Positions 43,921-56,251 of a stretch of 64,000 nt of DNA are shown one piece after another. Location: contig FN648602.1 of the NCBI GenBank assembly GCA_000310025.1, positions 40,704-104,703 on the forward strand. Direction: 5' to 3'. Each line of letters begins with the position of its first letter. The stretch's first letter is position 1. The DNA comes from Ectocarpus siliculosus. Its lineage: Eukaryota > Sar > Phaeophyceae > Ectocarpales > Ectocarpaceae. The translations under genes and the position numbers were made by a program. The notes under the pieces are model-generated. The model had not been told where the DNA came from. It saw only the letters and a program-made list of their open reading frames with translations, and ran no database searches.

Positions 43921-46049
43921 TCACGAGTCGACTTGGCCAGGATGTGCCACGGAAAAGGGAAAGAGGGCCAACCACGAGATCGACAGAGCTCACCAGCAGT
44001 ATGCGATCGATACAGCAAATGAATATTCTTCGAAATCTGTGGGTGATGTTGTTCATCGCGCTCTCTCGTCCCCACAGGCCGATAGTGTTGCGTACACTCA
44101 GTGGTACCGGCATCTCGTGTAGGATGTTGACGGGGGAGGTCGAGAGCACACATCCGCCGTAGTGAACCGCATCGCGGCGATTTCTATTACAATTCAAGGG
44201 CTTAGGACGCGGAGGCTGCCCCCCCCCCCCCCCCAACCTCGAATTGAGAGTGCTCATGCACACCTATGCATGTGAAATGGCAAATAAATGTGAGGTACAT
44301 GGCAGTTGTAGCGCACTTCGAACGCAAGACTCAACTGTTAGAAGCGACGCCACGAACGGCTAAATGCCCCCCCCTCCCTGCATCGTGCGAAGCTATATCG
44401 TACAACATCAGCATCGGCCTCAAGCCTATCGCCTCGGCTTCTTTGTTTTACGTAGGAGTACGTATGACTTTCGAGACGTTGCGTGGAACCGTTCGAATAA
44501 AAAGAGCAATGGTGCACAAGAGGGTGAACGCGGCGTCATTGCTGCGAGGCAAGACGGTGTACCCCGGCAGTGGTAGGGTACTAAATTATATAATCCAACG
44601 AACCGAGAGGGACGTGTGCGTGTTTTCGTCAAATCGCCAGACCTATCCCACCGTCAGTGATCAAGCCTTGTCGTGTTCGTATGCATACGTGAGGGAGGAT
44701 AGTGCCGACTCCTGCTCTACCTGCCCCCCTCCACGGGTGTTTGTTACCCACAAGAGATTGCAGCCCAGAGAGATATTCGAACAACTGTTGCCAGAGATTT
44801 GAGAGGTTCACCACCACACCACCCAAGGACGACCGAGTGGGTCGTGCGCACGCGAGGCAATACATAAGCCCGCAACTATATCTGATTGTAGAGTGCTCAC
44901 CATCAGTGCTGTCCCTCCTAACCCTGTCCCCTCCACCACCGCCGTCGCTGACGTGCGATGCGGCGGAACTAGGTGTAGTGGCGCCTGCGGCACTGAGGGC
45001 GCTCCACATATCGCGACGTGCGCCCCACCGTTCTACAACGAGCTGAACGACGCGCCATAGGCACTACACTCATAACCGCAGCCAGGAAACTTCTTGAGGC
45101 TCACCCTCCGCGGCCTCGTTTGTGCCATGGGCTGCTGTGGTTCAATGAGATAGAGCCGACGGAGGGTTGGGGTGTCGTGTGGGGGGGCGCATAGCTTGGT
45201 ATTGAAGTAGTGCTGACATAATGGGGTAATCTGTTGATCCTAACAGCGTGTCCCCCTAAACGGCGCCACACTCCAGCCTGTTCACCACGCATGGACGTGT
45301 GCGCACATGGACAGGAGGGGGCGCATGGATACAAAGGATAATGCATGGTGCCGAGCATGCGTCAGCCGATGGCGAATGGTTACGAGGGCCGAGACCGGTT
45401 CTTCAGCCGCATAGCCGAGAACCGAGACAACCATGTGAGCGAATCACGATTTTTTTTGTGTCCTCCCGCCTCCCGCGCTTCTGCACGCTGCTGTCACAGG
45501 TCTCAGCCCCCATCTACAGCAGTACGCCTCCAATCAGCGTGTACTGCTGTTTGTTTCTGCACACATGAACAACCGACTTGTGCACCGTGTTCGATGTTGG
45601 GTTGGGGTTCGATGTTTGTTGGAGCGTGAGTGTCCCTAAGCATCTAGCTCTGGTCATGCACGCAACGCGGGGTGAGGGAAAAGGTAATATCGCCGTTGGT
45701 CATTTTTTTTGCAATCACGGATAGGCACGCACATGCACTTCGCCATCGCACTACTGCAGGGTGTGTCATTCTTTCCTAAGCCCAAAGGTAGCGGTGGGCA
45801 GCGCTGGGTGTCGTATGATCGGCTGCTGATCATTCCGCGCGGGAGGTTAAGGGCCACACAGCCTTCACGGTGGTAGACTTTGGTGTAGATAGAGGGTCTA
45901 CACCGAATTAGTCCCTATTAGTGTACGTTTCCCACCTCCTCCGTAAAACACGAAGAGTATGTACCTACCAAGGACTATGTAGTCGTCCACGGAAAACAAC
46001 ATTTGACGAGTACGAACGCTGGACGCAGACATGCAGACCCGGCTGGTGC
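43921..46049. other. No supported gene; one open 178-codon frame
   Basis: A plus frame at 44266-44802 (MHVKWQINVRYMAVVAHF) is open for 178 codons but has no recognisable domain and overlaps open frames on the other strand. A 15-16 base C-run is at about 44219-44234. The rest shows nothing I can support. Confidence 0.4.
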
Positions 46050-46054
46050 TTAGG

Positions 46055-46208
46055 TGAAAGGTAAACTACGCGGGGTGCAGCAAGCACGTTCTGGACGTTA
46101 CTTGGGGCACTGGATAGTCGGCCGTGTTAGGCCGAGAGAGAGAGATTGAGAGAGAGTTGGAGAGAGAGTGGGAGAAGGAAACTTGATTGGAGAGAGACGG
46201 TGGTGGTG
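46055..46208 (-). repeat. Truncated 3' LTR of the Copia element
   Basis: About 154 bp identical or nearly so to 50366-50521. Ends CCTTTCA next to the duplicated CCTAA. The 5' half present in the other LTR is missing. Confidence 0.85.
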
Positions 46209-49200
46209 GCGAAGTGGGAGAGGGCGGCTGTGAAGGCGTGGGAGCGGACGGCGGCGTGGTCGCTGGCGGCGGCGTTGCGGCAGGTGGCGTTGCGGCAGTC
46301 GAAGGCGTCGGTGCTGGGCCAAAGTTGATCGAGACGACCGGCGGCGTGAACGGGGGGGGTGTCGGTGCAGCGGTGATACCAGCGGAACCCCCCTCGCCGG
46401 CTGGCGCCGACGTCACCCACGACACGTTGTTGGTGTAGACGACGCGACCGGTGGACGCCTTGAGGACCTTGACGGTGCCGCTCGGGTGGTTGTCGCCGCC
46501 GTTCAGGTAGAAGCAGAGGGTGGCCTGGTCGTCGAGCTTGGTGCGGCGATCCTCGCGAATGAAGCCGGGCTGGAAGAACGGCAGCACGCGGAACGGCCCT
46601 TGCTCGCCGGTGAACATCTCGTGCGGCGAGCGCCGCCCGGGGTTGGCCTTGGTCGCCGACTGGTTAAGAGCGTCGGCGGCCCACTTCGCCGATTCCATCC
46701 AAAGACGGTCACCGCGCTCGTCGAGGCCGGGGATGGAGGCGAAGTCGACGTTGAACACACGGCCAGCGCTGCGGCGGGCGGCCATGCCGGCCTTCATAAT
46801 CCGCCAGATGGCGCTCTCGACGACGCCGTTGTACTTCGGAGTGCCAGGCGGGGTGAACTCGACGCCGATGCCGTTGTCGTCGCAGAATTGCCGGAAGTCG
46901 CCACGGGTCCACTCGGTGCCGTTGTCGACGCGGAAACACTCGATGCGCCCGAGGTCGTACCGCCCCACGTCCGCCAGCAGCCTTTTCGTTGCCGCCAGCG
47001 CGTCGGACTTCCGCCGGAGACCGTAGACCTTGTTCCACCGCGAGGCGCTGTCGACGGCGACGAACAGGTAGAGGTTGCCGCCCAGGGAAGGCACCAGCGG
47101 TCCACACAAGTCCAGGTGAACACGCCCGAGTGGCTTGGACGCCCGCGCTCCCGGCCCCCGCGGCACCGACCCTCGCCTGCCCTTCGCCTTCATGCAGTCC
47201 GTGCACGGTTCCAGCTTGCCGGTGAGCACGATGCCTCTCTGCTGGGCGGTTTCTCTCAAAAGGGGCTCGCAAGCGTGGGCAAGGGAGCGGTGGAAGCGGT
47301 TGATGTCAACGGACTTTTCAGTCGAACCAAGAGCAAACGGGGACGCACCAGGGCCAAGCGCGGCCGCACCCAAATCAAAATCAGCACCCCCATCAATGCT
47401 ATCCAAAACAGCAGCTACATTCGCAGCATCAGTCTCAGGGATAAACGCGGGGGAAAACTCTTGATACGGGGTGTCATCATAGCCATCCATGAGCTGCTCG
47501 TCGGTGAGCACACTCGTGTCTCCAAGATCCATACCCGGAAAAGTACCCACACAAAGAAACTCGGACGCCGAAGAAGGTACTACGCCGGCAGAGCCGGCGG
47601 GCGGGACGCTCTCACTCGCAGGTACTACACTGGTGGGAACAGTGGGCGTGACGCTATCAGTCGAAGGTACTACGCTGGTGGGACCAGCGGGTGTGACGCT
47701 CTCACTCGAAGGTACTACGCTAGCAGAGCCAGCGGGAGGGAAACGCAACACGGACACCAATGATTCCGCGGAGCCCCCTTTTTGGGAAGGGGAACGCGTG
47801 GAGCCAACGGCGGGGGCGGAATCGGGGGCAGTCACGAATGCAGGCAAAGCAGAAGAGTCTACTATAGTTGCAGATGGGTCGTATGGTAACCGCATGGCAT
47901 ATGCTGCAGACGCTTTTTCCTCCCTAGCAAATAGCAGTCCATTTTGGAGGGTTGCACCACGCTCGTCGTGCAGGATTTGTTGCTTTCGAGAAACTGCATG
48001 CGTTGAAAACAAATTGAAGCTCAGGTTCTCTACTACAGACACGTCAGTCAGCTTAACACACATCATCGTTTTTTCACCGTTCTCATCCTCCTGAAAGAAA
48101 CTAAGGTTGATGCTACCGATAGCTTGCACTTCTAGCAGTCGACCATCACCTACGACGACATACTTCCTATTTGCGGGGATCTCCTGCAGATCGTACATGT
48201 GTAGACTACTGTTGGTAAAACTGTTGCTTGCACCTGAATCAGCTACCCATCTCTCGCTACCAGGCGGCCCCTCACTAGATTCCACACTCAGCAAAGACGA
48301 AGCAGACGCAGCAGACTCAACTCCAATCGTCACTCCTATCCTACCAAAAAAATCTTCGGGGTGAGACTTGCCTAGGGGCACCGATTGTGCCGTGCAGAGG
48401 TGGAGGTAGCCCGAAGATGGAGGCGCGCCAGGAGAAGGGGCAGAGGACGAGGAGGAAGCGGTGCTGCTGCTGCCCGCGGGGGGGGGCTGACGTGGCTGCT
48501 CGGATGATGAATCTTGACCGGCGGGAGGGTAGTAGACGTAGTGGATCCCGCCGTCAGATGAACGGCTGTCTTCGTACCCGGAGGAGGAGTTGCTGTAGCT
48601 GTCCCCGCCGCCGGCGTAGTGGGCGTACCCGGCGTCGTGGTAGCCGTCGTCGTAGGAGTAGCCTTCGTCGTAGTCGCCGTAATCTTCGTAGTAGCCACCA
48701 TCATCGTGGGCGTAGTACACAACGTACGCCTGCACTCTTCCGTGGCCAGAACGCGCGTGCCCCGGGCCTCTCCCTGCCCGATCTCTCTCGGCACGCCCGT
48801 CGCTGCTGTGGCGTCCCGCGGGCCCACGACCCCCCGGGTGACGCCCCAGACGACCACCAGGCCCACGTCCACGAAGAGGTCGCGGGGGGGGTGAGGCTTG
48901 GCTCCAGCCACCGCCACCATGACCGGTGTGGTGCTGCTGCTCTATCCTCACCCATCGCCCGCCACCGCGGCCGGGTCCCGGCGGCGGTCTACCCCCTCGC
49001 TGGCTACCGCCGCCACCGCGGCTGCCGCCGCCCGAGCGACGTTCCTCGGCGCCCTCTCTCGAACGCGCACGCCGCAGTTGCTGCTGGAGACGACACTGCT
49101 CGTTGGTGTGAAGCTCGGACTGGTGGTAGCGGCAAAATCCGCCGGGGTCGTCGTTGAACACGTCACCTATTTTTCTTCTCTCCGTCACGATTTTGGCCGC

Positions 49201-49245
49201 CAGCTGCTGCCTGACCGCCGTCTTGACCCCAGGATGCCCCCCCAC
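46066..49245 (-). CDS. Copia gag C-terminus, protease and integrase
   Basis: 1059-residue open frame. Zinc-binding C-x3-H-x4-H-x4-C in FCRYHQSELHTNEQC (about residues 37-50), then a long Gly/Arg/Tyr/Ser-rich low-complexity stretch (about 55-290). Aspartic protease active site in WVADSGASNSF (about 340). GAG-pre-integrase/zinc region with HRSLAH and CTDCMKAKGR. Integrase core: HLDLCGPLV (Asp), FRVDNGTEW (Asp) and KYNGVVESAIWRIM (Glu), so the DDE triad is kept. The tail is Pro/Ser/Thr-rich and ends in translated LTR (QVTSRTCLLHPA). The usual RT-RNase H half of the polyprotein is missing. Confidence 0.88.
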   Translation of the reverse strand: MGGHPGVKTAVRQQLAAKIVTERRKIGDVFNDDPGGFCRYHQSELHTNEQCRLQQQLRRARSREGAEERRSGGGSRGGGGSQRGGRPPPGPGRGGGRWVRIEQQHHTGHGGGGWSQASPPPRPLRGRGPGGRLGRHPGGRGPAGRHSSDGRAERDRAGRGPGHARSGHGRVQAYVVYYAHDDGGYYEDYGDYDEGYSYDDGYHDAGYAHYAGGGDSYSNSSSGYEDSRSSDGGIHYVYYPPAGQDSSSEQPRQPPPAGSSSTASSSSSAPSPGAPPSSGYLHLCTAQSVPLGKSHPEDFFGRIGVTIGVESAASASSLLSVESSEGPPGSERWVADSGASNSFTNSSLHMYDLQEIPANRKYVVVGDGRLLEVQAIGSINLSFFQEDENGEKTMMCVKLTDVSVVENLSFNLFSTHAVSRKQQILHDERGATLQNGLLFAREEKASAAYAMRLPYDPSATIVDSSALPAFVTAPDSAPAVGSTRSPSQKGGSAESLVSVLRFPPAGSASVVPSSESVTPAGPTSVVPSTDSVTPTVPTSVVPASESVPPAGSAGVVPSSASEFLCVGTFPGMDLGDTSVLTDEQLMDGYDDTPYQEFSPAFIPETDAANVAAVLDSIDGGADFDLGAAALGPGASPFALGSTEKSVDINRFHRSLAHACEPLLRETAQQRGIVLTGKLEPCTDCMKAKGRRGSVPRGPGARASKPLGRVHLDLCGPLVPSLGGNLYLFVAVDSASRWNKVYGLRRKSDALAATKRLLADVGRYDLGRIECFRVDNGTEWTRGDFRQFCDDNGIGVEFTPPGTPKYNGVVESAIWRIMKAGMAARRSAGRVFNVDFASIPGLDERGDRLWMESAKWAADALNQSATKANPGRRSPHEMFTGEQGPFRVLPFFQPGFIREDRRTKLDDQATLCFYLNGGDNHPSGTVKVLKASTGRVVYTNNVSWVTSAPAGEGGSAGITAAPTPPPFTPPVVSINFGPAPTPSTAATPPAATPPPATTPPSAPTPSQPPSPTSPPPPSLSNQVSFSHSLSNSLSISLSRPNTADYPVPQVTSRTCLLHPA

Positions 49246-50270
49246 TGCCCCCGCCGCGCCGGCCCATGCCGGATGCGGCGAGAGCGATCTCCACCTCGCG
49301 CCTCTCCCCCTTACTCCTCTCGCGCTCCATCTCCACGTGGGCGTCCCTCACCACAGTCTCAAGGGTACGCAACGTCAGGACATCATGGGCAAGCAGTATT
49401 CATTTTTGCACGGCATACAACGAAGAGGGAAGGCCACGAGCAATGTCTTTGTTGGCATCTGTTTCATCCTTAATCGTGCCTACAGATGCGAGACGCAGGC
49501 GAAGGGCCTCTGAGCGGGCAATGTAATCCTGTGGACTCTCGGACTCTTTCATCTCCAACTCCTTCCAGTCCTGCTCCAACCTCGACTTTTCTGACTGCTT
49601 TTTCTCCTGATAGAACTCGGTCACTATTTTCCAGCCCTTTTGGGGACTCTCACACGCCAGAATCAAGCTCTGAATCGGGGGATACATAACCTTGCTTATG
49701 AGGATATTCCACAGTTTGAAAGACTTGTCTACCACTTCATTTCCAAAAAGTCTCCGAAGGTCTCCTACATTCACACCCCTTCCCGACCTTGACCTCGACC
49801 TCCAGTTCCTACGCATCATGCACACCCTCCTCCTGAAAATATGAAATCATCTTACTACGAAAAATATCAAACATAATGTACAAGTCCTGCTCCTTCTTTA
49901 CACTACCAAGCCAAGGTTCGATTTCTGAGCCTGGATTGACACGTAACGTGCCTGAGCGGGCAAAGCCCTGTTGTTGAGCGATGGCCTCAGCTGTCGCCTT
50001 GGCCGCTTGCGCCACGATGTGTGCGACGCTGCTGGGGTCGTTGAATGTGGCTGGTGTACCCTGGCTGGAGGGTGATGGTTGGTTGCCAGTAGGTGGGACT
50101 GGGTTGCTGGTTGGAGTGGCTGGGTTGCCGGCTGGTGGTTGGGAAATGGTGACTTCACCCTCGTTGATCCTGTTGGCTTCGAGTTCGGCTTGCACTCGTT
50201 GCTGGACGATCTCCTCCACTTTTTGTTGTAGCTCTTCCCCGCTGAGGGCGGAGAGGTCGATGTCCTCCAT
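49163..50270 (-). pseudogene. Copia gag, broken by frameshifts
   Basis: Three frames in order. 50270-49809 starts MEDIDLSALSGEELQQ, with a Pro-rich linker and LRVNPGSEIEPWLGSVKKEQ. 49825-49400 has LFGNEVVDKSFKLWNILISK and YQEKKQSEKSRLEQDWKELE, ending DIARGLPSSLYAVQK, which fits the UBN2/Retrotran_gag_2 type. 49372-49163 has LETVVRDAHVEMERE. Each passes to the next by a frame change, and the last runs into the 1059-residue frame. Likely one ancestral gag with about three indels. Confidence 0.65.
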
Positions 50271-50365
50271 GATGTTTGGTGTTGTGGGAGTCTACCGATT
50301 GCGCGTGACTGCACAACCCCCGGATGGCTACGCCCGCGCGCAGATACCGTGATATCGCACTAGTG

Positions 50366-50690
50366 TGAAAGGTAAACTACGCGGGGTGCAGCAAGCACGT
50401 TCTGGACGTTACTTGGGGCACTGGATAGTCGGCCGTGTTAGGCCGAGAGAGAGAGATTGAGAGAGAGTTGGAGAGAGAGTGGGAGAAGGAAACTTGATTG
50501 GAGAGAGACGGTGGTGGTGGTGGAGAGAGAGAGGAAGAAGTGAGCGCAGCACGCACACAAGCTTCATCGCACCAACCACCCCCAAAGGGTCCCCGTGACT
50601 GCACCGATGGTACCCTGCAACACACGAAATTCCCAACACGTATCCCCCTGGGATCCTCACGACCAGATACTGCTGCGAGTATATCTAACA
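50366..50690 (-). repeat. 5' LTR of the Copia element
   Basis: 325 bp, TGTTAG...TTTCA, with CT/GA-rich (GAGA)n tracts. Flanked outside by the duplicated CCTAA. Confidence 0.85.
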
Positions 50691-50695
50691 TTAGG

Positions 50696-51706
50696 AAATT
50701 GGATTACAATAGACCATTCCCCAAACTCTAAGGGTCCCGAATGATGCAAACACCCACTGACGTATGATACGAGTACGACAGCACGCCTGGACAATGCAAC
50801 CTCCCGATGGGTTGCGAGTCGAAAAGATACAAGTAAAAATTGTAACGGGTTTTGGGGTCCAAAACATGAATCGCTTTCTCTGACGCTCTGAATTCACTGC
50901 TAGTCTATCTTAGACTCTCTTCTTAGCTAGAGATGGATTCGTTGGGTCATATCGTATATGTTAAGAAAATTATATTGATAAAACATGTGTGTTGTGTGTT
51001 GCCGAGACCGGGAATGATGTGTGTGTGTCTGCGGTGCCCCTTTTCAAATGCGTCCGCCAAACTCCGTCCAGAAAATGAGCGCTTTGCTCTTTATTTGCCA
51101 TGAAACATAAGTGACGCCAAATACCAACGGCGGAGACCTGCCAGAAAAACACCGCTGGCAAACAATATCGGTCATTTCTGTCCCAAAGGTCGCCTCGGAC
51201 GAACAAACACCTACTACCAATGTTGCGCAAATGGCCTTAGACAGAAAGATGCCCGATTATCAACGTTCCACAGACCACCTCGGGCAATCCATAGCCATTC
51301 GTATGGCATTCAGATTGCACGATGGATCTTGAGCGTGCGGACCCTCACCTGCAGTTTCCCATGCTTTCGGAACAGACGGGCATCGTTCTGACGTCTCAAT
51401 GCTATGTACAGCAGTAGTCCCTAAGTCCCTAACACGAACTTCAACTTTGCAATGGGCATTGGTAAAGTACACTCAAGCGATAGAAGCATTCGTACTTTTT
51501 CTTCTTTTCTTGTACTGGACTATTTTGTTTGTTGTACAAGTAACAAAAATCCAAAGTTTCCATGATCGGTGCGTTGTTTTTTTCTCAGCGTCGTGCAATC
51601 GCTCGCCCCACCCTCGACGCCCCTCCTCCACACAACATTCTCTCTCCTTTCCCTCAACCCTTCACTTCCGAATTCCTCACCTTTCCTTTTCGGTACGTCT
51701 CATTCG
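50696..51706. other. No gene recognised
   Basis: About 1 kb between the Copia element and the next gene. Any promoter of the downstream gene would lie here; I see no clear core element. Confidence 0.4.
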
Positions 51707-54700
51707 ATGGGCGGTGGCAGCAGCAGCTCGGGGCGTGCCCGCTTGCCGCTCGGGGACCTCGGCAACGCGGGCTCCAACGCTGTCCGCGGCCGCTCCAAGA
51801 ACAGAGCAACCTCCCGGAAGTACACCGAGGATGCTCCCATCCGCAGCAAGCGCAGCTCTTCCACAAGCCACAGGCAGAGGCTACGGTCCACAACGGCAAG
51901 CGCCGAGAACTCGGACCCCGTGGGGAGCGCCATCGCTCGCCATGGTGCGTAATGTTTGTCGTTTGCTTCGCCGATGAACATGTGTTGCCTTTAGTGTGTG
52001 TTGATTGCCGAGTGTTTCCCGAGCGTCGTGGGGTTACCCAGCCTCCTTCGTGTGCCATGGACCAACCGCATGAAATTTTCTGTGCTCTTTTGTGCCGAAC
52101 AACCCTCACCATTGTTCGCGTTCATGCCAGCTGGATGGCTTCTCTTGGCCCCTCCAACCCCCCCCGCCCCCCCCCCACCCAACCCCGACCCCACAACCAC
52201 AACCACAACCACCACAACCACCCACCCACTGCGGCGACTTTTTTTTGTTTCTTTATTTTTTGGATGCCGCTGAGGCTGCTGCAAGGTAGCTTGATAGCTC
52301 GGTCGACGCTTACTTAACGTGCACGGCTACCTAACGCACTGCAAATAGTGTTGGTGGCGTTGATTTTCATTGCTTCATTGTGAATATGTTGATGGTATAG
52401 GTAAACATGTTGAGCTGCTTTCGGCAACGTAGTGAGGAAGGATTGGCCATCGGTGATCGCCCCTGTGTGAACAATGGTACGTCTTGCGGAGGACCTGTGA
52501 TCAATGCTTTATATCAACTACTTCAGCAAGACAATATTCTGCCCCCGTACCCCACCTGGCCACCTAGCAAAAAATCTCCAATTTGTTGGGTGCATTTTGA
52601 CCCCCCCCCTCGCTTCCCCCCCCCCCCCCACCCGATGTTTACCATCGCTGGTTGGGTTCTCGTCACTCGGCAGATATGTAAAAAAGCCAATTCACTTCGT
52701 GAACTCGGCAACCAGGTTACCGTTTTTTTTACCTCTGTTTCTTTATTGGCGGTAACCATGAGTGGTGGTCGAGTAGATTATGTTGTGCGGGGTCGAGAAC
52801 CCTCACTCCCCGCAAAGGCGACAATCGCATCACGTTGTGTTAAATCGGTCAAGTACCCTCGAGGCAGTTACACAGTGCTTACAAATGTCTCTGGAAGTGA
52901 AAGCACCAGAAACAAAATTGAGTCATACGCAGCAGTCATCCATGCGCAAGGAAGTTAGCAAAGATGCCGAACACCCTTAGCAGGATGCAGCGCACCCTTC
53001 ATGCGACGCGCCGAATACCTCGCCGCTTCGCGCTTGGTGATGTGAGCGTCTGGTCCGGTGAGAACCCGGCGTGCTCCGTCCCGGCTCTGTAGGGATGCAA
53101 GGTCAATGGCCTAACGACTACGGCATGCACGACAATGAGTACACCCCCACCCCCCCACCCCCTCGCTCACGTCGTTGGATCTTTCCTTGTTGTACGGGAA
53201 GGGGTTGGATTTTCTTGCTAGTGTTTTAGCGTGCTCTCACTCACTCTCCATGGGAGCAACTCCCCCCTTTTCTCACGTTGCCTTTCTTATTTTCAAAAAC
53301 ATCGCCTGACCTTGTGAAGCATCAAGACGCGGTCACTTTCGGCCAACATACCCACTGCCGCGAAGGGTTTCCTCAAGAAGTCCAAGGACTGGCCTGAAGC
53401 TCTGAAGCTACAAGTAAGGTCAGCCTGCTCAAGGCCCAAAACCTGCGGGTGCGTCTTTGGTGTGTCACTCTCTCGTGCGCTTGAGGCATCAAATCGAAGG
53501 TTGTCCCGGTTGGATCTAGCAAGCTCGTTTCGAATGGCCCTTCATCTCCCGAGTTTTTGGAAGCAGCATGCCGCAGCAGTTTGACCCCCCTTTGCACGTG
53601 GCGCTCCACACTCCATTGACCACCCTCCCCCCTCCCCCCCATACGCTACAGTTCTACGCTGGGCCGGCTGCGACAAGGGAGGCCACCAAGGGAGATACTA
53701 CCGCCATAAGCGCCATTCTTCATCTGGTCTTCTAGTACTCGCCGGTGTTCGCAGCCAACCCGAGCTGGCGCACCTGGGCTTCTCTCGAGGAATATCCCAT
53801 CCTCAAGATGGCCTACAGGGTGTATCGGGCCCGCGGAGGCGTGTCAAGTGCACGCATGTTTGTCGGTGAGGCCATTTGTTGTGCACATTGCGTATGCATA
53901 GGTATGATTGATAGACGTGAAGCTGAGAAGCTTGGGGTGCCTTGATAGCCCCAGTTGTGGAATGGAATGATCCGGCTTGTCACCCGCACGAGCAAAGCAT
54001 GTATAGCCCACACGAGCATACGAGCAGATATCCTCGACAGTAAGGGTAGCCCTAATGCGGATTTTCTTGCTTCTCGTTTTTTTACCACAGGCAAGCTTGG
54101 CAAAAACCTGGCCGCCACGTGGTCGGAGTGCCACAAGCATGTCCGGATCACGATGTGCAAGCTCACCCTCCAGGCGGTCCGGTGCGTCGAGGCCGACGTC
54201 AAGGAGGGCGATGCGCCCTCGAAGCTAACGGCACGCAACCTGGGGAAGGCTTCTCGAAGGTCTTTCCGCAAATTGGTACGTACCAACTTTCGTCCAACGC
54301 TGGCCCTAAGCTTTTTAGACGGTACTCAACTGCTTGACGACATCGCAACAAAACGATGGTGACTAGGGACAAACCCTAACCCAGAGCCCCCCCCCCCCAT
54401 ATGTAACAAAATTAAGGGTTGCCCGGGGCCTTCGTGATGGCACACATATAGGACTGTGTTTCGGTTTGATGCTTGTGAGCGAGCCTGACTCGGATACAGC
54501 GGTGTGGCCGGTAAACGTCACTCTAGTCAAGTCTAACTTGTCTGTTTACGTCTCTAGGGCGAGGGGATCTGTTTACATGGGTCGCGGTGGTGCCTTACTT
54601 GTTGTCCGAGCCATGTTTGGGGCACTTAGATTTCAGCTCTTTGGACCGGTTTGCACAGAGGATAGCAGCGTATCGGTCGTGTCGCTTTCTTTTCTGGCAC

Positions 54701-56251
54701 TCGAGGCAACGTGGGGTGTTCACTCCATCCCGCAAGACTCGATGTCAACAGCGTCTAGCGTCCTCTTCCCCTGCATACCGCCGTCCTTTGTGTCGTCTAT
54801 AGCCTGATGAGATGAAGACCGCGCTAGCCTGTATGGCCCTGGTTCCGGTGCTTTCACCGGCCAAGCACTACGCCACCGCTCTCGGCGGCTCCGGGACCCC
54901 TTCTCTCGGGACGCAAGTACCTTGGCACGACGTCTTCGGCTGCTCGGAGTATCTTTTTTATGACATGGCGAGTTGGGCATGTGCTGAGAGCGTTTCCGAG
55001 CCGAAGTTTGGCGTGACGATGGTCTGTTTTGGTCCCTCCGAATATGCAGGCTCCTGGCCCGGTTTGAGTTCCAATATCCGCCTTCTCTACCTTAGTTCGC
55101 TGGCATTTGCTTGCTGCGACTCGTATTGCTCGTGTGTTTTTTGACACGGTTGCTCCGCCTCGTCGAGACATGTGTAGTCCGGGTTGTCTCGGCCTCCGGG
55201 TGACTTGATAGCAGCAGATCCAAGTCACTTTGGGGAGATCGCCGCACTGCTCACTATCGCCTTCAGACTTGTAGCCAAACTATTTGTGGAACATAGCCTT
55301 CGCCCGAAATCAAAGCTGCTCCTTCCCGACGTTGTCTTCAGGCATATTGTACTGTAGCAAAACGGACGTGGTGTCGTTACTAGGTCTCCAGTGCTTTGCT
55401 GTACTTTGTGCCCGGTTGTTCGGTCGTTTGGCGAGGTTATCGTTTGGGTCATCCATCCCACCCTTCTCCCCCGTGGATGAAACTGGTCGCAGGTCATTCT
55501 CCCCCTCGCCAAGGAGTTTCTGGACGAGATTGGCGCGCAGCTCGCGTCAGCGGTTAGCGTCTACCGGCAATCCCAGGGAGGGGATGACTCCGAGTCCGAC
55601 GAGGATGACGGCACCGAAGACCCACCGGGCTTCAACACCCGTCGCACCATCCGGGAGCTGATCAAGACGAAGGGAAAGCTTCCCCCGGGCGGCGGCGACA
55701 AGCACCACAAGGCCTTCCTCGCGCGGTAAGACTCCCTCGCTCGAACCTTGTTGCCTCTGCACACTTTTCGTAGTCTGCTGTTGAGCAAGTGCGTGTTGAC
55801 ACTCGTGGTAGCGGACGGTTATCACGAGGTAGTTTTTAAGTCGTGTATGTCCTGAGCCTTCATCCAAGGGTGCAGCGGTGCAGCAACCGCGGACTTGTCC
55901 TTCCGCAACTAGATTTTTCGGCTCAGCATTCTTACCGCTGACTCTTCTTCGGTTGCGTCGCCCAACTCATATGCATCACAGGTTTAAGGTCATTATGCTC
56001 GACTTAGTCCAGGAAGCTCGGGGCGAACTGCCGGCAGCTAACGAATGTTCGCTGGAAGTCGCCGAGGATTTTTTTTTCCTTACAACTACACCAACGGCGT
56101 TCTGTGTGGCGACGACGCTGGCGGTGACGCTGGCGGCGTCGACAAGGAGAGCAGCGATGAAGGGTCCGTCCAGAACGACCAGGAAAACGCCGACATCGAG
56201 TCGGAGTACGAGGAAGGGACGGGTGCCGGCGACACTGAGACGGAGGACTAG
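51707..56251 (+). CDS. Unidentified multi-exon gene
   Basis: Exons whose phases fit exactly: 53327-53413, 53736-53865, 54091-54275, 55493-55725, 56059-56251 (TAG stop). Donors GTAAGG, GTGAGG, GTACGT, GTAAGA. A likely first exon is 51707-51944 (MGGGSSSSGRARLPLGDL, donor GTGCGT), but it ends in phase 1 and does not join directly to 53327, so at least one exon is missing from the model. The product has a Ser/Arg-rich N-terminus, then WPEALKLQ-YSPVFAANPSW, LEEYPILKMAYRVYRARGG, GKLGKNLAATWSECHKHVRI, and VILPLAKEFLDEIGAQLASA. Acidic patches follow (DDSESDEDDGTED), and an Asp/Glu-rich tail ends DTETED. I do not recognise the family. The acidic tail and basic middle would suit a nuclear or nucleic-acid-associated protein; that is inference. 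All splice joins keep frame, so the gene looks intact. Confidence 0.6.

Larger units (their letters stand above)
46055..50690 (-). mobile_element. Copia-type LTR retrotransposon, RT-RNase H deleted
   Basis: Minus orientation. The 5' LTR is 50366-50690 (TGTTAGATATA ... CCTTTCA). A truncated 3' LTR (46055 to about 46208) matches the last ~155 bp of the 5' LTR. Target-site duplication CCTAA (plus strand TTAGG) at 46050-46054 and 50691-50695. Gene order gag - protease - integrase is Copia-like. The RT-RNase H region and the first half of the 3' LTR are gone, and the integrase frame runs straight into LTR sequence. Confidence 0.88.

Noticed and set aside
46486..47763. Plus-strand 425-codon frame
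   Set aside because: It lies antisense to the Copia integrase; GC-rich third positions keep the opposite strand open.
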